Assembly: GCA_013388985.1 (NCBI GenBank)
Contig: JACAEF010000070.1
Coordinates: 1 to 53,966 of the forward strand
Length of the DNA: 53,966 nt
Direction: 5' to 3'
Source: Rhodocyclaceae bacterium
GTDB lineage: Bacteria > Pseudomonadota > Gammaproteobacteria > Burkholderiales > Rhodocyclaceae
Notes under the pieces: generated by a model
What the model was told of the DNA's origin: nothing
What the model saw: the letters and a program-made list of their open reading frames with translations, nothing else
Database searches by the model: none
Program-made: the position numbers and the translations under genes
Shown: positions 34,073-42,363 of the stretch, in pieces
Layout of the letters: every line of letters starts with the position of its first letter
Numbering within the stretch: the first letter of the stretch is position 1

Positions 34073-34305
34073 CCGGCGGCGAAACCCTGTACGTCTGGCA
34101 AAGACTGGCAACGACAGGCAGGAGCAAGAATTTTCCCGGCAGGGTGTCCGGCAGGGTATTGCGAAAATAGATGTGGAAAAATAATATACAAATCAAGGCA
34201 TTTGCTGCCTCGTTGATAATAGAGTAGGAGTGAGCTGGCAAGGACAATGCGGGACGGGCGGCGCTTGCTTTCTGTGACGAGTTGCCGTTTACCGCCCTGG
34301 CGTTT

Positions 34306-35145
34306 TCAGTCCGCCACGGGCTGCCGATAGATGGCAATAACGTTTTCCACCGCCAGCCTGCGCGCCAAGTCCGGCGGCAGCTGTCCGAGGAGTGTCTGCA
34401 AATTGTCGAGCGTGCTCTTCATGTATTCGGCACGCTCGGTGCCAGCCACTGGCGGATGGAATACGTCGCTGCCGACGACGAAACGGTCCGGAAAATCCTC
34501 GATCAACTCGAGCCAGGCGCGCTTCAGATGGCCTCCTTCATTGAGGGCGAAGGCCGAATGCGCGGCGCCGCGGCCGACGCGTACGCTCATGTAGAGGTTC
34601 GGATGGCAGGCCAGCAACTCGCGACACAAGAGCGGGGTGCGTATGCGCAGCGGATCGCTGCCCGCATGTGCCCAGATAATGAGCGCTGCGCGGTTGTGCG
34701 CCAGCAGCCTCTCGAATGCCGCCAGATTTTCAGCGATGCGTGGTGGATTGCGGGGATTGTTCGGCAGCGGTGCAGGCAAGGGCTCGATCTCGTGTGGTGC
34801 GACATCGTAGTGCAGATCGATGGGGACGTTTTTTTCCGCGGCGATGTCCGCCAGCAGCAGCAACAGCGGATGATCGGCCGGCACCGATTCGTAGGGATGA
34901 AACGATCCCATTTGCGGCAGTGACAGGTGATGGACGGCGATCTCGCCAAAGCCGATGGCACCTTGCGCCAGAATTTCTTCGGCACGTTGCCGGAAACGCC
35001 GGCGCACGCTTTCGTCGACGTCTCCTGGCGCCGTTTGATGGAGCAGGGGGTTCAACGTTCCGCTGCCGCCGAGCCAGCGAAAGCGTGATGCCGCGCGGCC
35101 TGGCGAACGAAGCGCCGAAGCTATCCAGGGCATCGATGACGCCAA
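34306..35145 (-). CDS. Amidohydrolase (TIM-barrel), apparently N-terminally truncated
   Basis: 279 aa. The body is a metal-dependent hydrolase: FRWLGGSGTLNPLLHQTAP, AIGFGEIAVHHLSLP, DHPLLLLLADIAAEKNVPID, LHYDV, ALIIWAHAGSDPLRI, RFVVGSDVFHPP, then NVIAIYR. Family members usually begin with a DxHxH metal motif about 60 residues before the FRWLGGSG region; it is absent here, and the first ~20 residues (MASSMPWIASALRSPGRAAS) look like out-of-frame sequence. The 5' end abuts the promoter of the divergent sulfur operon, so I suspect a deletion and a non-functional gene. Confidence 0.7.
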   Translation of the reverse strand: MASSMPWIASALRSPGRAASRFRWLGGSGTLNPLLHQTAPGDVDESVRRRFRQRAEEILAQGAIGFGEIAVHHLSLPQMGSFHPYESVPADHPLLLLLADIAAEKNVPIDLHYDVAPHEIEPLPAPLPNNPRNPPRIAENLAAFERLLAHNRAALIIWAHAGSDPLRIRTPLLCRELLACHPNLYMSVRVGRGAAHSAFALNEGGHLKRAWLELIEDFPDRFVVGSDVFHPPVAGTERAEYMKSTLDNLQTLLGQLPPDLARRLAVENVIAIYRQPVAD

Positions 35146-35173
35146 TCCGGTGCAGGGTTTCGTCTTGGGGTCG

Positions 35174-35201
35174 TTGACAATAATCTAATAATCGTTAGAC
35201 T
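35174..35201 (+). promoter_or_regulatory. Promoter and ArsR-type operator of the sulfur operon
   Basis: TTGACA (35174-35179) is followed, with 16 bp spacing, by TAGACT (35196-35201). An inverted repeat TCTAA-N6-TTAGA (35184-35199) in an AT-rich stretch lies across the spacer and -10. ArsR-family repressors bind such sites, so the first gene of the operon probably represses itself and the operon. Confidence 0.7.
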
Positions 35202-35207
35202 GAAAGC

Positions 35208-35879
35208 ATGAGCCGCGACCTGAAAAACCTGCTATACGAGCAAGTGGCGCGCGTCGGCAAGGCCTTGTCGAGCCCAAAGCGCCTGGAAATCCTCGAACTG
35301 CTTGCCCAGGGCGAGAAGCCGGTCGAGGTGCTGGCCAGCGAGGCCGCGATCGACATGAAGCTCGCCAGCGCCCATCTGCGGGTGCTCAAGGAGGCGCGCA
35401 TCGTCGAGGCGCGGCGCGAAGGCCGCTTCATCTACTATCGGCTGGCCGGCGACGACGTGGCCGGCCTTTGGGCCAACCTGCATGCCGTGGCGACCGAACA
35501 CCTCGTGGAGTTGCAGGTCGCCCTGAGCCAGATCGTCTCCGGCCCCGAGCGGCTGACCGGGGAGACCCGGCTGTCCTTGCTGGACAAGGCGGAGAAGGGC
35601 GATGTCCTCGTGCTGGATGTGCGTCCCGAGGAGGAATATCAGAACGCGCATTTGCCGCACGCGCGCTCGATTCCGCTCTCCGAGCTCAAGCGTCGCCTCG
35701 ACGAACTGCCCAGGGACAAGGAAATCGTCGCCTATTGCCGGGGCCCGTTCTGCCTGATGTCGAGCGAGGCGGTGGCGCTGCTCAAGAAGCGCGGCTTCAA
35801 GGCGCGCAAGATCGGCGATGGCGTGGCCGAGTGGTTGGCTGCCGGCCTGCCCGTCGAAAGCGAAGCTCGATCCCGATGA
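35208..35879 (+). CDS. ArsR-family regulator fused to a rhodanese domain
   Basis: 223 aa. Residues 1-100 are a winged helix ArsR domain (GKALSSPKRLEILELLAQGE, MKLASAHLRVLKEARIVEAR, REGRFIYYRLAGD). Residues 120-215 are a rhodanese domain (DVLVLDVRPEEEYQNAHLPH, EIVAYCRGPFCLMSSEAVAL). C177 is the rhodanese active-site position and C182 is close by. Persulfidation of such cysteines could be the signal that releases the operator. It begins the plus-strand sulfur operon, so control by reactive sulfur is the simplest reading. No arsenic resistance genes are nearby. Confidence 0.9.
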   Translation: MSRDLKNLLYEQVARVGKALSSPKRLEILELLAQGEKPVEVLASEAAIDMKLASAHLRVLKEARIVEARREGRFIYYRLAGDDVAGLWANLHAVATEHLVELQVALSQIVSGPERLTGETRLSLLDKAEKGDVLVLDVRPEEEYQNAHLPHARSIPLSELKRRLDELPRDKEIVAYCRGPFCLMSSEAVALLKKRGFKARKIGDGVAEWLAAGLPVESEARSR

Positions 35880-35889
35880 GGAGGCCATC

Positions 35890-36246
35890 ATGAAATATCT
35901 GTTCGTCCTCAACGATCCGCCCTATGGAACGGAACGCAGCTACAACGCCCTGCGGCTCGCCCGCAGCCTGCTGAAAAAAGGCGCCGGCGAAGTCGAGGTG
36001 AAGATGTTCCTTCTCGGCGACGCCGCCGCCTGCGCCAAGGCCGGGCAGAAGGTGCCGCAGGGCTTCTACAACATCGGCGACATGCTCGGCATGGTCGCGC
36101 GCGCCGGCGCGCAGATCGGCGTCTGCGGCACCTGCATGGAGGCGCGGGGCATCGCGGAGACCGACCTGATCGAGGGCGCGCACCGCGGCACGCTCGACGA
36201 ACTGACCGAGTGGACGCTCTGGTCGGACAAGCAACTGGTTTTCTGA
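35890..36246 (+). CDS. DsrE/DsrF-like sulfur-relay protein
   Basis: 118 aa. The DsrE fold is seen from MKYLFVLNDPPYGTERSYNA onward (LRLARSLLKK, VKMFLLGDAAACA, GFYNIGDMLGMVARAGAQI). GVCGTCMEARG carries C79 and C82, the position of the persulfide-carrying cysteine in this family. GAGGAGG precedes the ATG, 10 bp after the regulator. It is likely a cytoplasmic carrier of sulfane sulfur. Confidence 0.88.
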   Translation: MKYLFVLNDPPYGTERSYNALRLARSLLKKGAGEVEVKMFLLGDAAACAKAGQKVPQGFYNIGDMLGMVARAGAQIGVCGTCMEARGIAETDLIEGAHRGTLDELTEWTLWSDKQLVF

Positions 36247-36274
36247 AGCATACATAAAGAAGGAGGAGGCGCCG

Positions 36275-37009
36275 ATGTTTTTCCGCCAACTGGCCACCGA
36301 GGAGGCCACGCTGTCTTATCTCTTCGGCTGCGGCAGCTGCCATGTCGCCGTGGCCGTCGATCCGGTGCTCGGCGACGAGGACTGGTTCATCGAGGAGGCC
36401 AGGAAGCAGGACGTGAAGATCACCCATGTGATCGACACGCATGTCCATGCCGATCACTACTCGGGCGGCCGGGCGCTGGCCGGGAAGTGCGGCGGCCTGT
36501 ACTGCCTGCACGAGTCCAATGCCGGTCGCGTCAGGTTCCCGTTCGAGGCGCTGCGCGACGGGCAGCACATCGTCGTCGGCAACGTCGTCGTCGAAGTGAT
36601 GCACACGCCCGGCCACACGCCGGACAGCATCTGCCTCGTCGTCACCGACCAGCGCCGCGGCGAGGCGCCCTGGTTCGTGCTGACCGGCGACACGCTGTTC
36701 GTCGGCGCCGTGGGCCGCCCCGACCTGGCCGGCCAAGAGAAGGAGATGGCGGGCGAGCTTTACGACTCGATCCACCAGCGCATCCTGACGCTGCCGCCCG
36801 AGGTCGAGCTCTACGCGGGCCATTGCGCTGGTAGCGTCTGCGGCGCCGGCATCTCGGGCAAGCCCGGCTCGACGCTCGGTTTCGAGAAACGCTGGAACCC
36901 GCTGCTCAACATGGAGCGCGAGGCCTTCGTCGAAGCGCTGACCCGGGAGATTCCGCCCAAGCCCGCCGAGATGGAAAAATGGGTCGCCTTCAACCTGGGC
37001 GAGGCATGA
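36275..37009 (+). CDS. Metallo-beta-lactamase-fold hydrolase, persulfide dioxygenase-like
   Basis: 244 aa. The metal motif THVHADH is present (H56, H58, D60, H61), followed by HTPGHTPDS, TGDTLFVGAVGRPDLAG and ELYAGHCAGSVCGAG. The GDTLFVGxxGRPDL motif is typical of the ETHE1/persulfide dioxygenase and glyoxalase II branch. With ArsR-rhodanese and DsrE neighbours, oxidation of glutathione persulfide to sulfite is the probable reaction. A strong AAGGAGGAGG site precedes the ATG. Its TGA overlaps the next ATG. Confidence 0.87.
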   Translation: MFFRQLATEEATLSYLFGCGSCHVAVAVDPVLGDEDWFIEEARKQDVKITHVIDTHVHADHYSGGRALAGKCGGLYCLHESNAGRVRFPFEALRDGQHIVVGNVVVEVMHTPGHTPDSICLVVTDQRRGEAPWFVLTGDTLFVGAVGRPDLAGQEKEMAGELYDSIHQRILTLPPEVELYAGHCAGSVCGAGISGKPGSTLGFEKRWNPLLNMEREAFVEALTREIPPKPAEMEKWVAFNLGEA

Positions 37010-38643
37010 GGCTGAGCGACGACATTCAGCACGGCATCCGCCCGAACCTCGGCCAGTTCCTGCACCAGCTGTTTCAGGTGCTGCTGGTGGGCATGGCCAT
37101 CGGCATGACGCGCACGGTCGTGCCGGCGCTGGCCGAAAGCGAGTTCGGCGTGCCCAAGGGCAGCTTCGCCCTCTTGGCGTCCTTCGTCGTCGGCTTCGGC
37201 TTCGTCAAGGGCGCGCTCAATTTCGTCGCCGGCCGGCTGGCCGAATCCTGGGGACGCCGGCGCGTGCTGCTGCTCGGCTGGGTGACGGCGATCCCGATCC
37301 CCTTGCTGATCTACTTCGCGCCTTCGTGGGACTGGGTGGTCGTGGCGACCCTGCTGCTCGGCGTCAATCAGGGCTTCACCTGGTCGATGACGCAGACGGC
37401 CAAGCTCGACCTGACCCGCCCCGACCAGCGCGGCCTCACCATCGGCTTCAACGAGTTCTCCGGCTATGTCGGCGTGGCCGTCGCCGGCATCGTCACCGGC
37501 TATCTCGCCACGCAGCTGGGGCCGCGCGCCGGCCTGCTCTGGTTCGGCCTCGCGGTCATCGGTGTGGCGACGCTGACTACCGCATTGTTCATCGAGGACA
37601 CCCTGCCCTGGGCGAAGAAGGAAAAACCCATGGCGGCAGTGAGCGGCGCGACCCTGCATCCGCGCTATCCCGCAGGCGTTTCGGCTAAGCCGACCACTTG
37701 GGAGATTTTCACCCTGGTGAGTTGGCGCGACCGGCGCTTCTTCGCCCTCTGTCAGGCCGGGCTGGTCGAGAAATTCGTCGATGCCCTGATCTGGGTGTTC
37801 TACCCGGTGTTCCTCTATGCCAAGGGCGTCTCGCTGCCCGGCATCGGCTGGATCGTCGGCGTCTATGGCTTCACCTGGGGCGGCTCGCAACTCGTCACGG
37901 GCCGCCTTTCCGACCATTGGGGGCGGCAGAAGCTCAACGTCGCCGGCATGTGGATCTGCGGCGCCGGCGTGGCGATGATGCCGGCAGGCAGCGGCACGGC
38001 TTGGTGGTCAGTCAGTGCCGCCGTGTCGGGACTGGGCATGGCCATGCTCTACCCGAACCTCTCGGCCGCCGTCGCCGATATCTCCGCGCCGCACTGGCGG
38101 GCCTCGGCCATCGGCACCTACCGTTTCTGGCGCGATCTCGGCTACGGCATCGGGGCGCTCGGTCTCGGGCTGGCGGCGGCCTCCACGCAGTCCGTCGAAG
38201 GGGCGTTCTGGTTCGTGGCGGCGGCGATGATGCTCTCCGGCCTGGGCCTGGCGATCCTCGGCGAGGAGACGCATCCGCGCCTGAATCCGGCCCATGCAAG
38301 TTTGGGTGCCGTTCCGCCAGCGCCGACTTTCGACTTCGTCGTGCGCGTCATCTCGCAGCAGCCGCCCGGTGGCCGTTGTCGCCTCTACACGGGCTATGGC
38401 CAGGCACTGGCCCGGCATCTCGGCGCACGCTTTCAACTCGACATCAGCACCGAGCGCGATGCCCATGGCCATGGATTCCCTTCGATCTGGATCAACGACA
38501 CCCCGGTTCAACCGTCCGATGGCGTGATCGTGATGCCGGCCGATGTCCTGGCCTCGCTCGGAACCGCCGGCGTCGCGGCCGATTCCGACCTGGAAGCCGC
38601 ACTCGATGCCGAAGTGGGCAAGATGCTGAACGAAGGGGGGTGA
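37006..38643 (+). CDS. MFS transporter with an extra ~110-aa C-terminal domain
   Basis: 545 aa from the ATG overlapping the previous stop. Residues 1-425 form a 12-segment major facilitator protein (loop motif AGRLAESWGRRRVLLLG, second-half equivalent TGRLSDHWGRQKLNVAG). Residues 434-545 are soluble (FDFVVRVISQQPPGGRCRLY, TGYGQALARHLGARFQLDIS, GFPSIWINDTPVQPSDGVIV); I cannot assign them, although a thioredoxin-like SelW type is imaginable. The two parts are joined by AVPPAPTF, which is a copy of the ~25-bp dispersed element. The substrate is unknown; export of a sulfur compound fits the operon. Confidence 0.87.
   Translation: MRLSDDIQHGIRPNLGQFLHQLFQVLLVGMAIGMTRTVVPALAESEFGVPKGSFALLASFVVGFGFVKGALNFVAGRLAESWGRRRVLLLGWVTAIPIPLLIYFAPSWDWVVVATLLLGVNQGFTWSMTQTAKLDLTRPDQRGLTIGFNEFSGYVGVAVAGIVTGYLATQLGPRAGLLWFGLAVIGVATLTTALFIEDTLPWAKKEKPMAAVSGATLHPRYPAGVSAKPTTWEIFTLVSWRDRRFFALCQAGLVEKFVDALIWVFYPVFLYAKGVSLPGIGWIVGVYGFTWGGSQLVTGRLSDHWGRQKLNVAGMWICGAGVAMMPAGSGTAWWSVSAAVSGLGMAMLYPNLSAAVADISAPHWRASAIGTYRFWRDLGYGIGALGLGLAAASTQSVEGAFWFVAAAMMLSGLGLAILGEETHPRLNPAHASLGAVPPAPTFDFVVRVISQQPPGGRCRLYTGYGQALARHLGARFQLDISTERDAHGHGFPSIWINDTPVQPSDGVIVMPADVLASLGTAGVAADSDLEAALDAEVGKMLNEGG
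38306..38331 (+). repeat. Dispersed ~25-bp element at the MFS domain junction
   Basis: Reads GTGCCGTTCCGCCAGCGCC then GACTTTC. In frame it gives AVPPAPTF, exactly at the end of the transporter part and the start of the extra domain. Confidence 0.75.
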
Positions 38644-38648
38644 GTGTC

Positions 38649-39401
38649 ATGCTGATCTGGGCATTGCTTGCCGGTGTGCTGACGGGACTCGCGCTGGGGG
38701 TGTTCGGCAGCGGGGGCGGAATCGTCGTCGTGCCGGCGCTGATCTACCTGCTGCATTTGCCGCCCAAGGAGGCCATCGCCATGGGGCTGGGCATCATCGC
38801 CATCACGGCGGTGCTGTCCGCCTGGGACCACTGGCGGGCAGGCAATGTCGACCTGCGGGCGGCGGCCACTTTCGGACCCCTCGGTGTCGCCGGCACCTAC
38901 GCTGGCGCCCGCCTGGGCGCCACGGTGCCGGTCACATTCCAACTCGGCCTGTTCGCAGTCGTCATGTATGCCGCCGCCTATCGTATGCTTCGCAAGAAGG
39001 CAGGGGATCACCAAAATAACGAACGCAGCGATACGGCACGAGTGATCCTTCTCATCACTTCCGGCATCGGCGTGGGCCTGCTCGCGGGGGTCGTCGGCGT
39101 CGGCGGCGGTTTCCTCATCGTGCCGGCGATGGTGCTGCTGGCCGGCATTCCGATGAAGCGGGCGATCGGCACGTCTTTGGCGGTCGTGTCGCTGAACTCC
39201 ATGAGCGGCTTCGTCGGCTACCTGGGCTCCGTCGCGGTCGATTACGCGATCATGGGCGCCTTCGCCGGAGTGACGGTCCTGTCCAGTCTGACGGGCGCCC
39301 GATTGGCCCGCCGCTGGTCGGGCGAAGTCCTGCGGCAGGGCTTCGCCTGGGGATTGATGATCGTGGCGACTTACATCATCGTCAAGAGCGTGATCTCATG
39401 A
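38649..39401 (+). CDS. TauE/SafE-family anion exporter
   Basis: 250 aa from the ATG at 38649; a GTG at 38640 overlapping the previous stop is an alternative. The two-fold TauE repeat is visible (VFGSGGGIVVVPALIYLLHL and VVGVGGGFLIVPAMVLLAGI), with about eight membrane segments. The family moves sulfite, sulfoacetate, thiosulfate or similar anions. Sulfite made by the persulfide dioxygenase would be a logical substrate here. Confidence 0.9.
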   Translation: MLIWALLAGVLTGLALGVFGSGGGIVVVPALIYLLHLPPKEAIAMGLGIIAITAVLSAWDHWRAGNVDLRAAATFGPLGVAGTYAGARLGATVPVTFQLGLFAVVMYAAAYRMLRKKAGDHQNNERSDTARVILLITSGIGVGLLAGVVGVGGGFLIVPAMVLLAGIPMKRAIGTSLAVVSLNSMSGFVGYLGSVAVDYAIMGAFAGVTVLSSLTGARLARRWSGEVLRQGFAWGLMIVATYIIVKSVIS

Positions 39402-39458
39402 AGCGGTATTCACTCATCATCATCACTGCTAGCATCACGTCCCGAATGACGAAGGAAC

Positions 39459-40124
39459 ATGACGCCCGCCGCCTATGACGCCTGGTATGGCACGCCGCGC
39501 GGCCGCTGGATTGGCGGGCGGGAGTTCGCACTACTGGTCCGCCTGCTCGACACCCGGGCCGGCGAAACGCTGCTCGATGTCGGCTGCGGCACGGGTTATT
39601 TCTCGCGCCGCTTCGCCCGGGAAGCCGGCTTGAAGGTGACGGGCATCGACACCGATCCCGACATGATTGCCTTCGCCCGCGAGAAGGCGCCCGACGTCGA
39701 ATTCACCCAGGGCGATGCGGAGTTCCTGCCGTTTGCCGACGCGAGCTTCGATCATGTCGTCGCCGTGACGTCGCTCTGTTTCGTGTCGGACGAGCAAAAG
39801 GCCATCCGCGAAATGACACGGCTGGCCCGGCGCCGTATCGCCCTGGGCCTGCTCAACCGGCACAGCCTGCTCCATCTCTCGAAAGGGCGGGCGCGGGCCG
39901 GGAGTTACTTCGGAGCGCGCTGGCATTCCGTTGCAGAGGCGCGTGCATTGCTTGAACAGGCCGGATGCCAGGACGTTTCGCCCGGAAGCGCAGTCTTCCT
40001 TCCCGATGGCGGGACCGTGGCCCGAACGCTGGAAAGCTGTCTGCCATCGTGGCTTCCCTTCGGCGGTTTTCTGGCCATTGCGGGCCGTCAATGCACGGAT
40101 ACGCGTATTCGGATGCCCTCATGA
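39459..40124 (+). CDS. Class I SAM-dependent methyltransferase
   Basis: 221 aa. Motif I LLDVGCGTGYFSRRFA, then VTGIDTDPDMIAFAREKAPD, the acidic motif FTQGDAEFLPFADASFDHVV and a post-IV hydrophobic strand. GAAGGAAC precedes the ATG. Its stop overlaps the next start. The acceptor is unknown; thiol or sulfide methylation is an inference from the operon. Confidence 0.87.
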   Translation: MTPAAYDAWYGTPRGRWIGGREFALLVRLLDTRAGETLLDVGCGTGYFSRRFAREAGLKVTGIDTDPDMIAFAREKAPDVEFTQGDAEFLPFADASFDHVVAVTSLCFVSDEQKAIREMTRLARRRIALGLLNRHSLLHLSKGRARAGSYFGARWHSVAEARALLEQAGCQDVSPGSAVFLPDGGTVARTLESCLPSWLPFGGFLAIAGRQCTDTRIRMPS

Positions 40125-40678
40125 GCATGAAGAAGCGCTTGTGTTTGCATGCTTTCGCGGCTCTGTTGGCCGGACTATCGCTGCAAGGCCGCGCGGAAGG
40201 CGACCTCGAGTGGCGCCATCGGGCCCGGCGGGGCGACGTGGTATTGACCGCCAATCCGCAGGCCCCGGCATCCCTCTCGGCGTTCTACGCCGCGCGGGGC
40301 TTCGCCGCCGAAACGATACGTCCCTACGCGAACGCCTGCGGCTTCTCCCTTGGCATGAGGAATGGCGGATCGCTTCCCATCCTGACCCGGCTGGCCGATT
40401 GGGACGTCATCGACGCCAAGGGCCGCAGGCTCAAGTTCCGCCTGCCGGAATCGTGGGATGCCGACTGGGCCAAGGTGAACGCGCCGCAACCGGCGCGGAT
40501 CGCCTTCCGCTGGGCGCAGTTCCAGACGGAGAACACTTTCGAGCCCGGCGACTGGATCATGGGCATGGCGACGCTCGAGTCCGTTCCGACCGCGCCGTTC
40601 CGCCTCATTGCCCGCTATCACGACGACAAGGGAGACCATGAAATCGTTCTCGAAAATCTCGAATGCGCCCGTGACTGA
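40121..40678 (+). CDS. Secreted protein of unknown function
   Basis: 185 aa from the ATG overlapping the previous stop (a second ATG is at 40127). A signal peptide is clear (MKKRLCLHAFAALLAGLSLQ, then GRAEG). The mature part looks like a beta-rich domain (VLTANPQAPASLSAFYAARG, FETIRPYANACGFSLGM-like, AFRWAQFQTENTFEPGDWIM). One Cys in the mature part (NACGFS) and one near the end (ENLECARD) might pair. The end overlaps the TlpA gene by 41 bp, so the pair is probably functionally linked. Confidence 0.8.
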   Translation: MSMKKRLCLHAFAALLAGLSLQGRAEGDLEWRHRARRGDVVLTANPQAPASLSAFYAARGFAAETIRPYANACGFSLGMRNGGSLPILTRLADWDVIDAKGRRLKFRLPESWDADWAKVNAPQPARIAFRWAQFQTENTFEPGDWIMGMATLESVPTAPFRLIARYHDDKGDHEIVLENLECARD

Positions 40679-41189
40679 CCGGCGACGTTTCATCATTGGG
40701 CTGGCCGGATGGGGACTGTTGCTGGCCAGTCCGCCGGGCCGGGTGCAAGGCCGGGGCATGACGCCGATGCCTGCCGTCTCGCCGGCGCCGACTTTGCGCC
40801 TCAAGGACGGCGACGACCGGATCGTCGATCTGGCGCAGTACAAGGGGCGCGTCGTGCTCGTCAATTTCTGGGCGACCTGGTGCCCGCCCTGCCGCAAGGA
40901 GTTTCCGTCGCTGGGGAGGGTGCGCAAACTGTTCAAGCCCGGCGAATTCGAGGTCGTCGCGGTCAATGTCGGCGAGGATCCGGATTCGGTTTTCTCGTTC
41001 GCGGGGATCACCGACTTTCCCATCGTCTTCGACCGCGATGCGAAGGCCATGGATGCCTGGGCGGTGCGGGGGCTGCCGACGACCTTCCTGGTGGATCGCA
41101 AGGGGCAGATTGCCTATCGCGCCACCGGGGGGCGCGAATTCGACGACCCCGAGATCGTCGCCACCATCCAACAATTGCTGAAACGGTGA
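40638..41189 (+). CDS. TlpA-family thioredoxin-like protein
   Basis: 183 aa. Signal sequence with RR (TDRRRFIIGLAGWGLLLASP), suggesting Tat export. Thioredoxin core VVLVNFWATWCPPCRKEFPS with the active site C82-x-x-C85, and the cis-Pro region VRGLPTTFLVDRKGQIAYRA. GGGAG precedes the ATG. Likely a periplasmic reductase for thiols or cytochrome maturation; the preceding secreted protein may be its client. The region between signal and fold contains a copy of the dispersed element (AVSPAPTL). Confidence 0.9.
   Translation: MKSFSKISNAPVTDRRRFIIGLAGWGLLLASPPGRVQGRGMTPMPAVSPAPTLRLKDGDDRIVDLAQYKGRVVLVNFWATWCPPCRKEFPSLGRVRKLFKPGEFEVVAVNVGEDPDSVFSFAGITDFPIVFDRDAKAMDAWAVRGLPTTFLVDRKGQIAYRATGGREFDDPEIVATIQQLLKR
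40771..40795 (+). repeat. Dispersed ~25-bp element in the TlpA linker
   Basis: Reads CTGCCGTCTCGCCGGCGCC then GACTTT. It encodes AVSPAPTL, between the export signal and the thioredoxin fold, in the same reading phase as in the MFS and HmuS genes. Confidence 0.7.
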
Positions 41190-41202
41190 GGAGGAGAAAC
41201 CG

Positions 41203-42363
41203 ATGAAAGACGGATTGGCCACGCGCTGCATCCATGCCGGCGAAATCGACGATCCGCACGGATCGCCGCACACGCCGATTTACACGACCACCACCTTCAA
41301 GTTCGCCTCGACCGCAGATCTGCTCGACGTCGTCGATGGCAGGAAACCCGGCAGTCTCTACACGCGCTATGGCCTCAATCCGACCATCGCCAGCATCGAG
41401 CAGAAGCTTGCCGCACTCGAAGGCGCGGAAGCGGCCTGGGCCTTCTGCTCCGGCATGGCGGCCGAGGCGGCGCTTTTTCTTGCCCATGGCCGCAAGGGCA
41501 TCGTCTGTCTCGGCGATGCCTACGGCGGCACGCTGGAACTCATTTCATCCCAGCTGCCGCTGCTCGGCATCCCCGGTCATTTCCTGCTTGGCAACGAGCT
41601 CGCCCGGCTCGACGAACTGCTCTCGCAAGGCGCCGGCCTCGTGTTTTTGGAGACGCCGACCAATCCGACGCTGGAAATCTTCGACATCCACGCCATCGCC
41701 AAGATGGCGCATGCCCACGGCGCGCTGGTGGCGGTGGACAACACCTTCGCCTCGCCGGTCAATCAGAACCCGCTGGCGCTGGGCGCCGATTTCGTCGTGC
41801 ATTCCTGCACCAAATACCTCGGCGGCCATTCCGACCTCACGGCCGGCGCCCTGATGGGTTCCAAGGACTTGTTGATGCCGGTGTGGAACTGGCGCAAGAA
41901 TCTCGGCACGGCCATCGCGCCGGAAATCGCCAGCCAGCTCGCGCGCAGCATCCGCAGCCTGCCGGTGCGGGTGAAGGCCCAGAATGCGGCCGCGCAGACC
42001 ATCGCCGAAGCCATGGCGAAACACCCGAGGATCAGCCGCGTCCTCTATCCCGGCCTGCCGGATTTTCCCGGCCATGCGCTGGCGAAGAAGCAGATGAGCG
42101 GCTTCGGCGGCATGCTGACCATCGAAGTAAAGGGAAATGGCGACGACGCCACCCGCGTCGCCGACAAGCTCAAGCTCTTCGCGCTGGCGCCCAGCCTCGG
42201 CGGCGTGGAAAGTCTGGTGACCCAACCGTGCACGACCACTCACCATGGCTTGACAGCCGAGGAGCGTACCCGGCGCGGCATCTCGGATGCCATGTTGCGT
42301 CTGTCCATTGGCCTGGAAGAACCGGCCGACCTGATCGCCGATCTGAATCAGGCGCTGACATGA
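41203..42363 (+). CDS. Cys/Met-metabolism PLP enzyme (cystathionine synthase / methionine lyase family)
   Basis: 386 aa, full length. ATRCIHAGEIDDPHGSPHTP, YTRYGLNPTIASIEQKLAAL, AFCSGMAAEAALFLAHGRKG, and SCTKYLGGHSDLTAG with PLP lysine K204. SLGGVESLVTQPCTTTHHGL is the C-terminal family motif. Members make or split cystathionine, use O-acylhomoserine and sulfide, or degrade methionine. GGAGGAG precedes the ATG. The overlap with a cysteine desulfurase suggests thiol mobilisation or sulfide fixation; the exact reaction is open. Confidence 0.88.
   Translation: MKDGLATRCIHAGEIDDPHGSPHTPIYTTTTFKFASTADLLDVVDGRKPGSLYTRYGLNPTIASIEQKLAALEGAEAAWAFCSGMAAEAALFLAHGRKGIVCLGDAYGGTLELISSQLPLLGIPGHFLLGNELARLDELLSQGAGLVFLETPTNPTLEIFDIHAIAKMAHAHGALVAVDNTFASPVNQNPLALGADFVVHSCTKYLGGHSDLTAGALMGSKDLLMPVWNWRKNLGTAIAPEIASQLARSIRSLPVRVKAQNAAAQTIAEAMAKHPRISRVLYPGLPDFPGHALAKKQMSGFGGMLTIEVKGNGDDATRVADKLKLFALAPSLGGVESLVTQPCTTTHHGLTAEERTRRGISDAMLRLSIGLEEPADLIADLNQALT

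Noticed and set aside
39398-39478. 26-codon frame (MKRYSLIIITASITSRM...) overlapping the TauE stop by ATGA
   Set aside because: Too short to judge; no family and it overlaps the methyltransferase start. Possible leader peptide, not supported enough to list.
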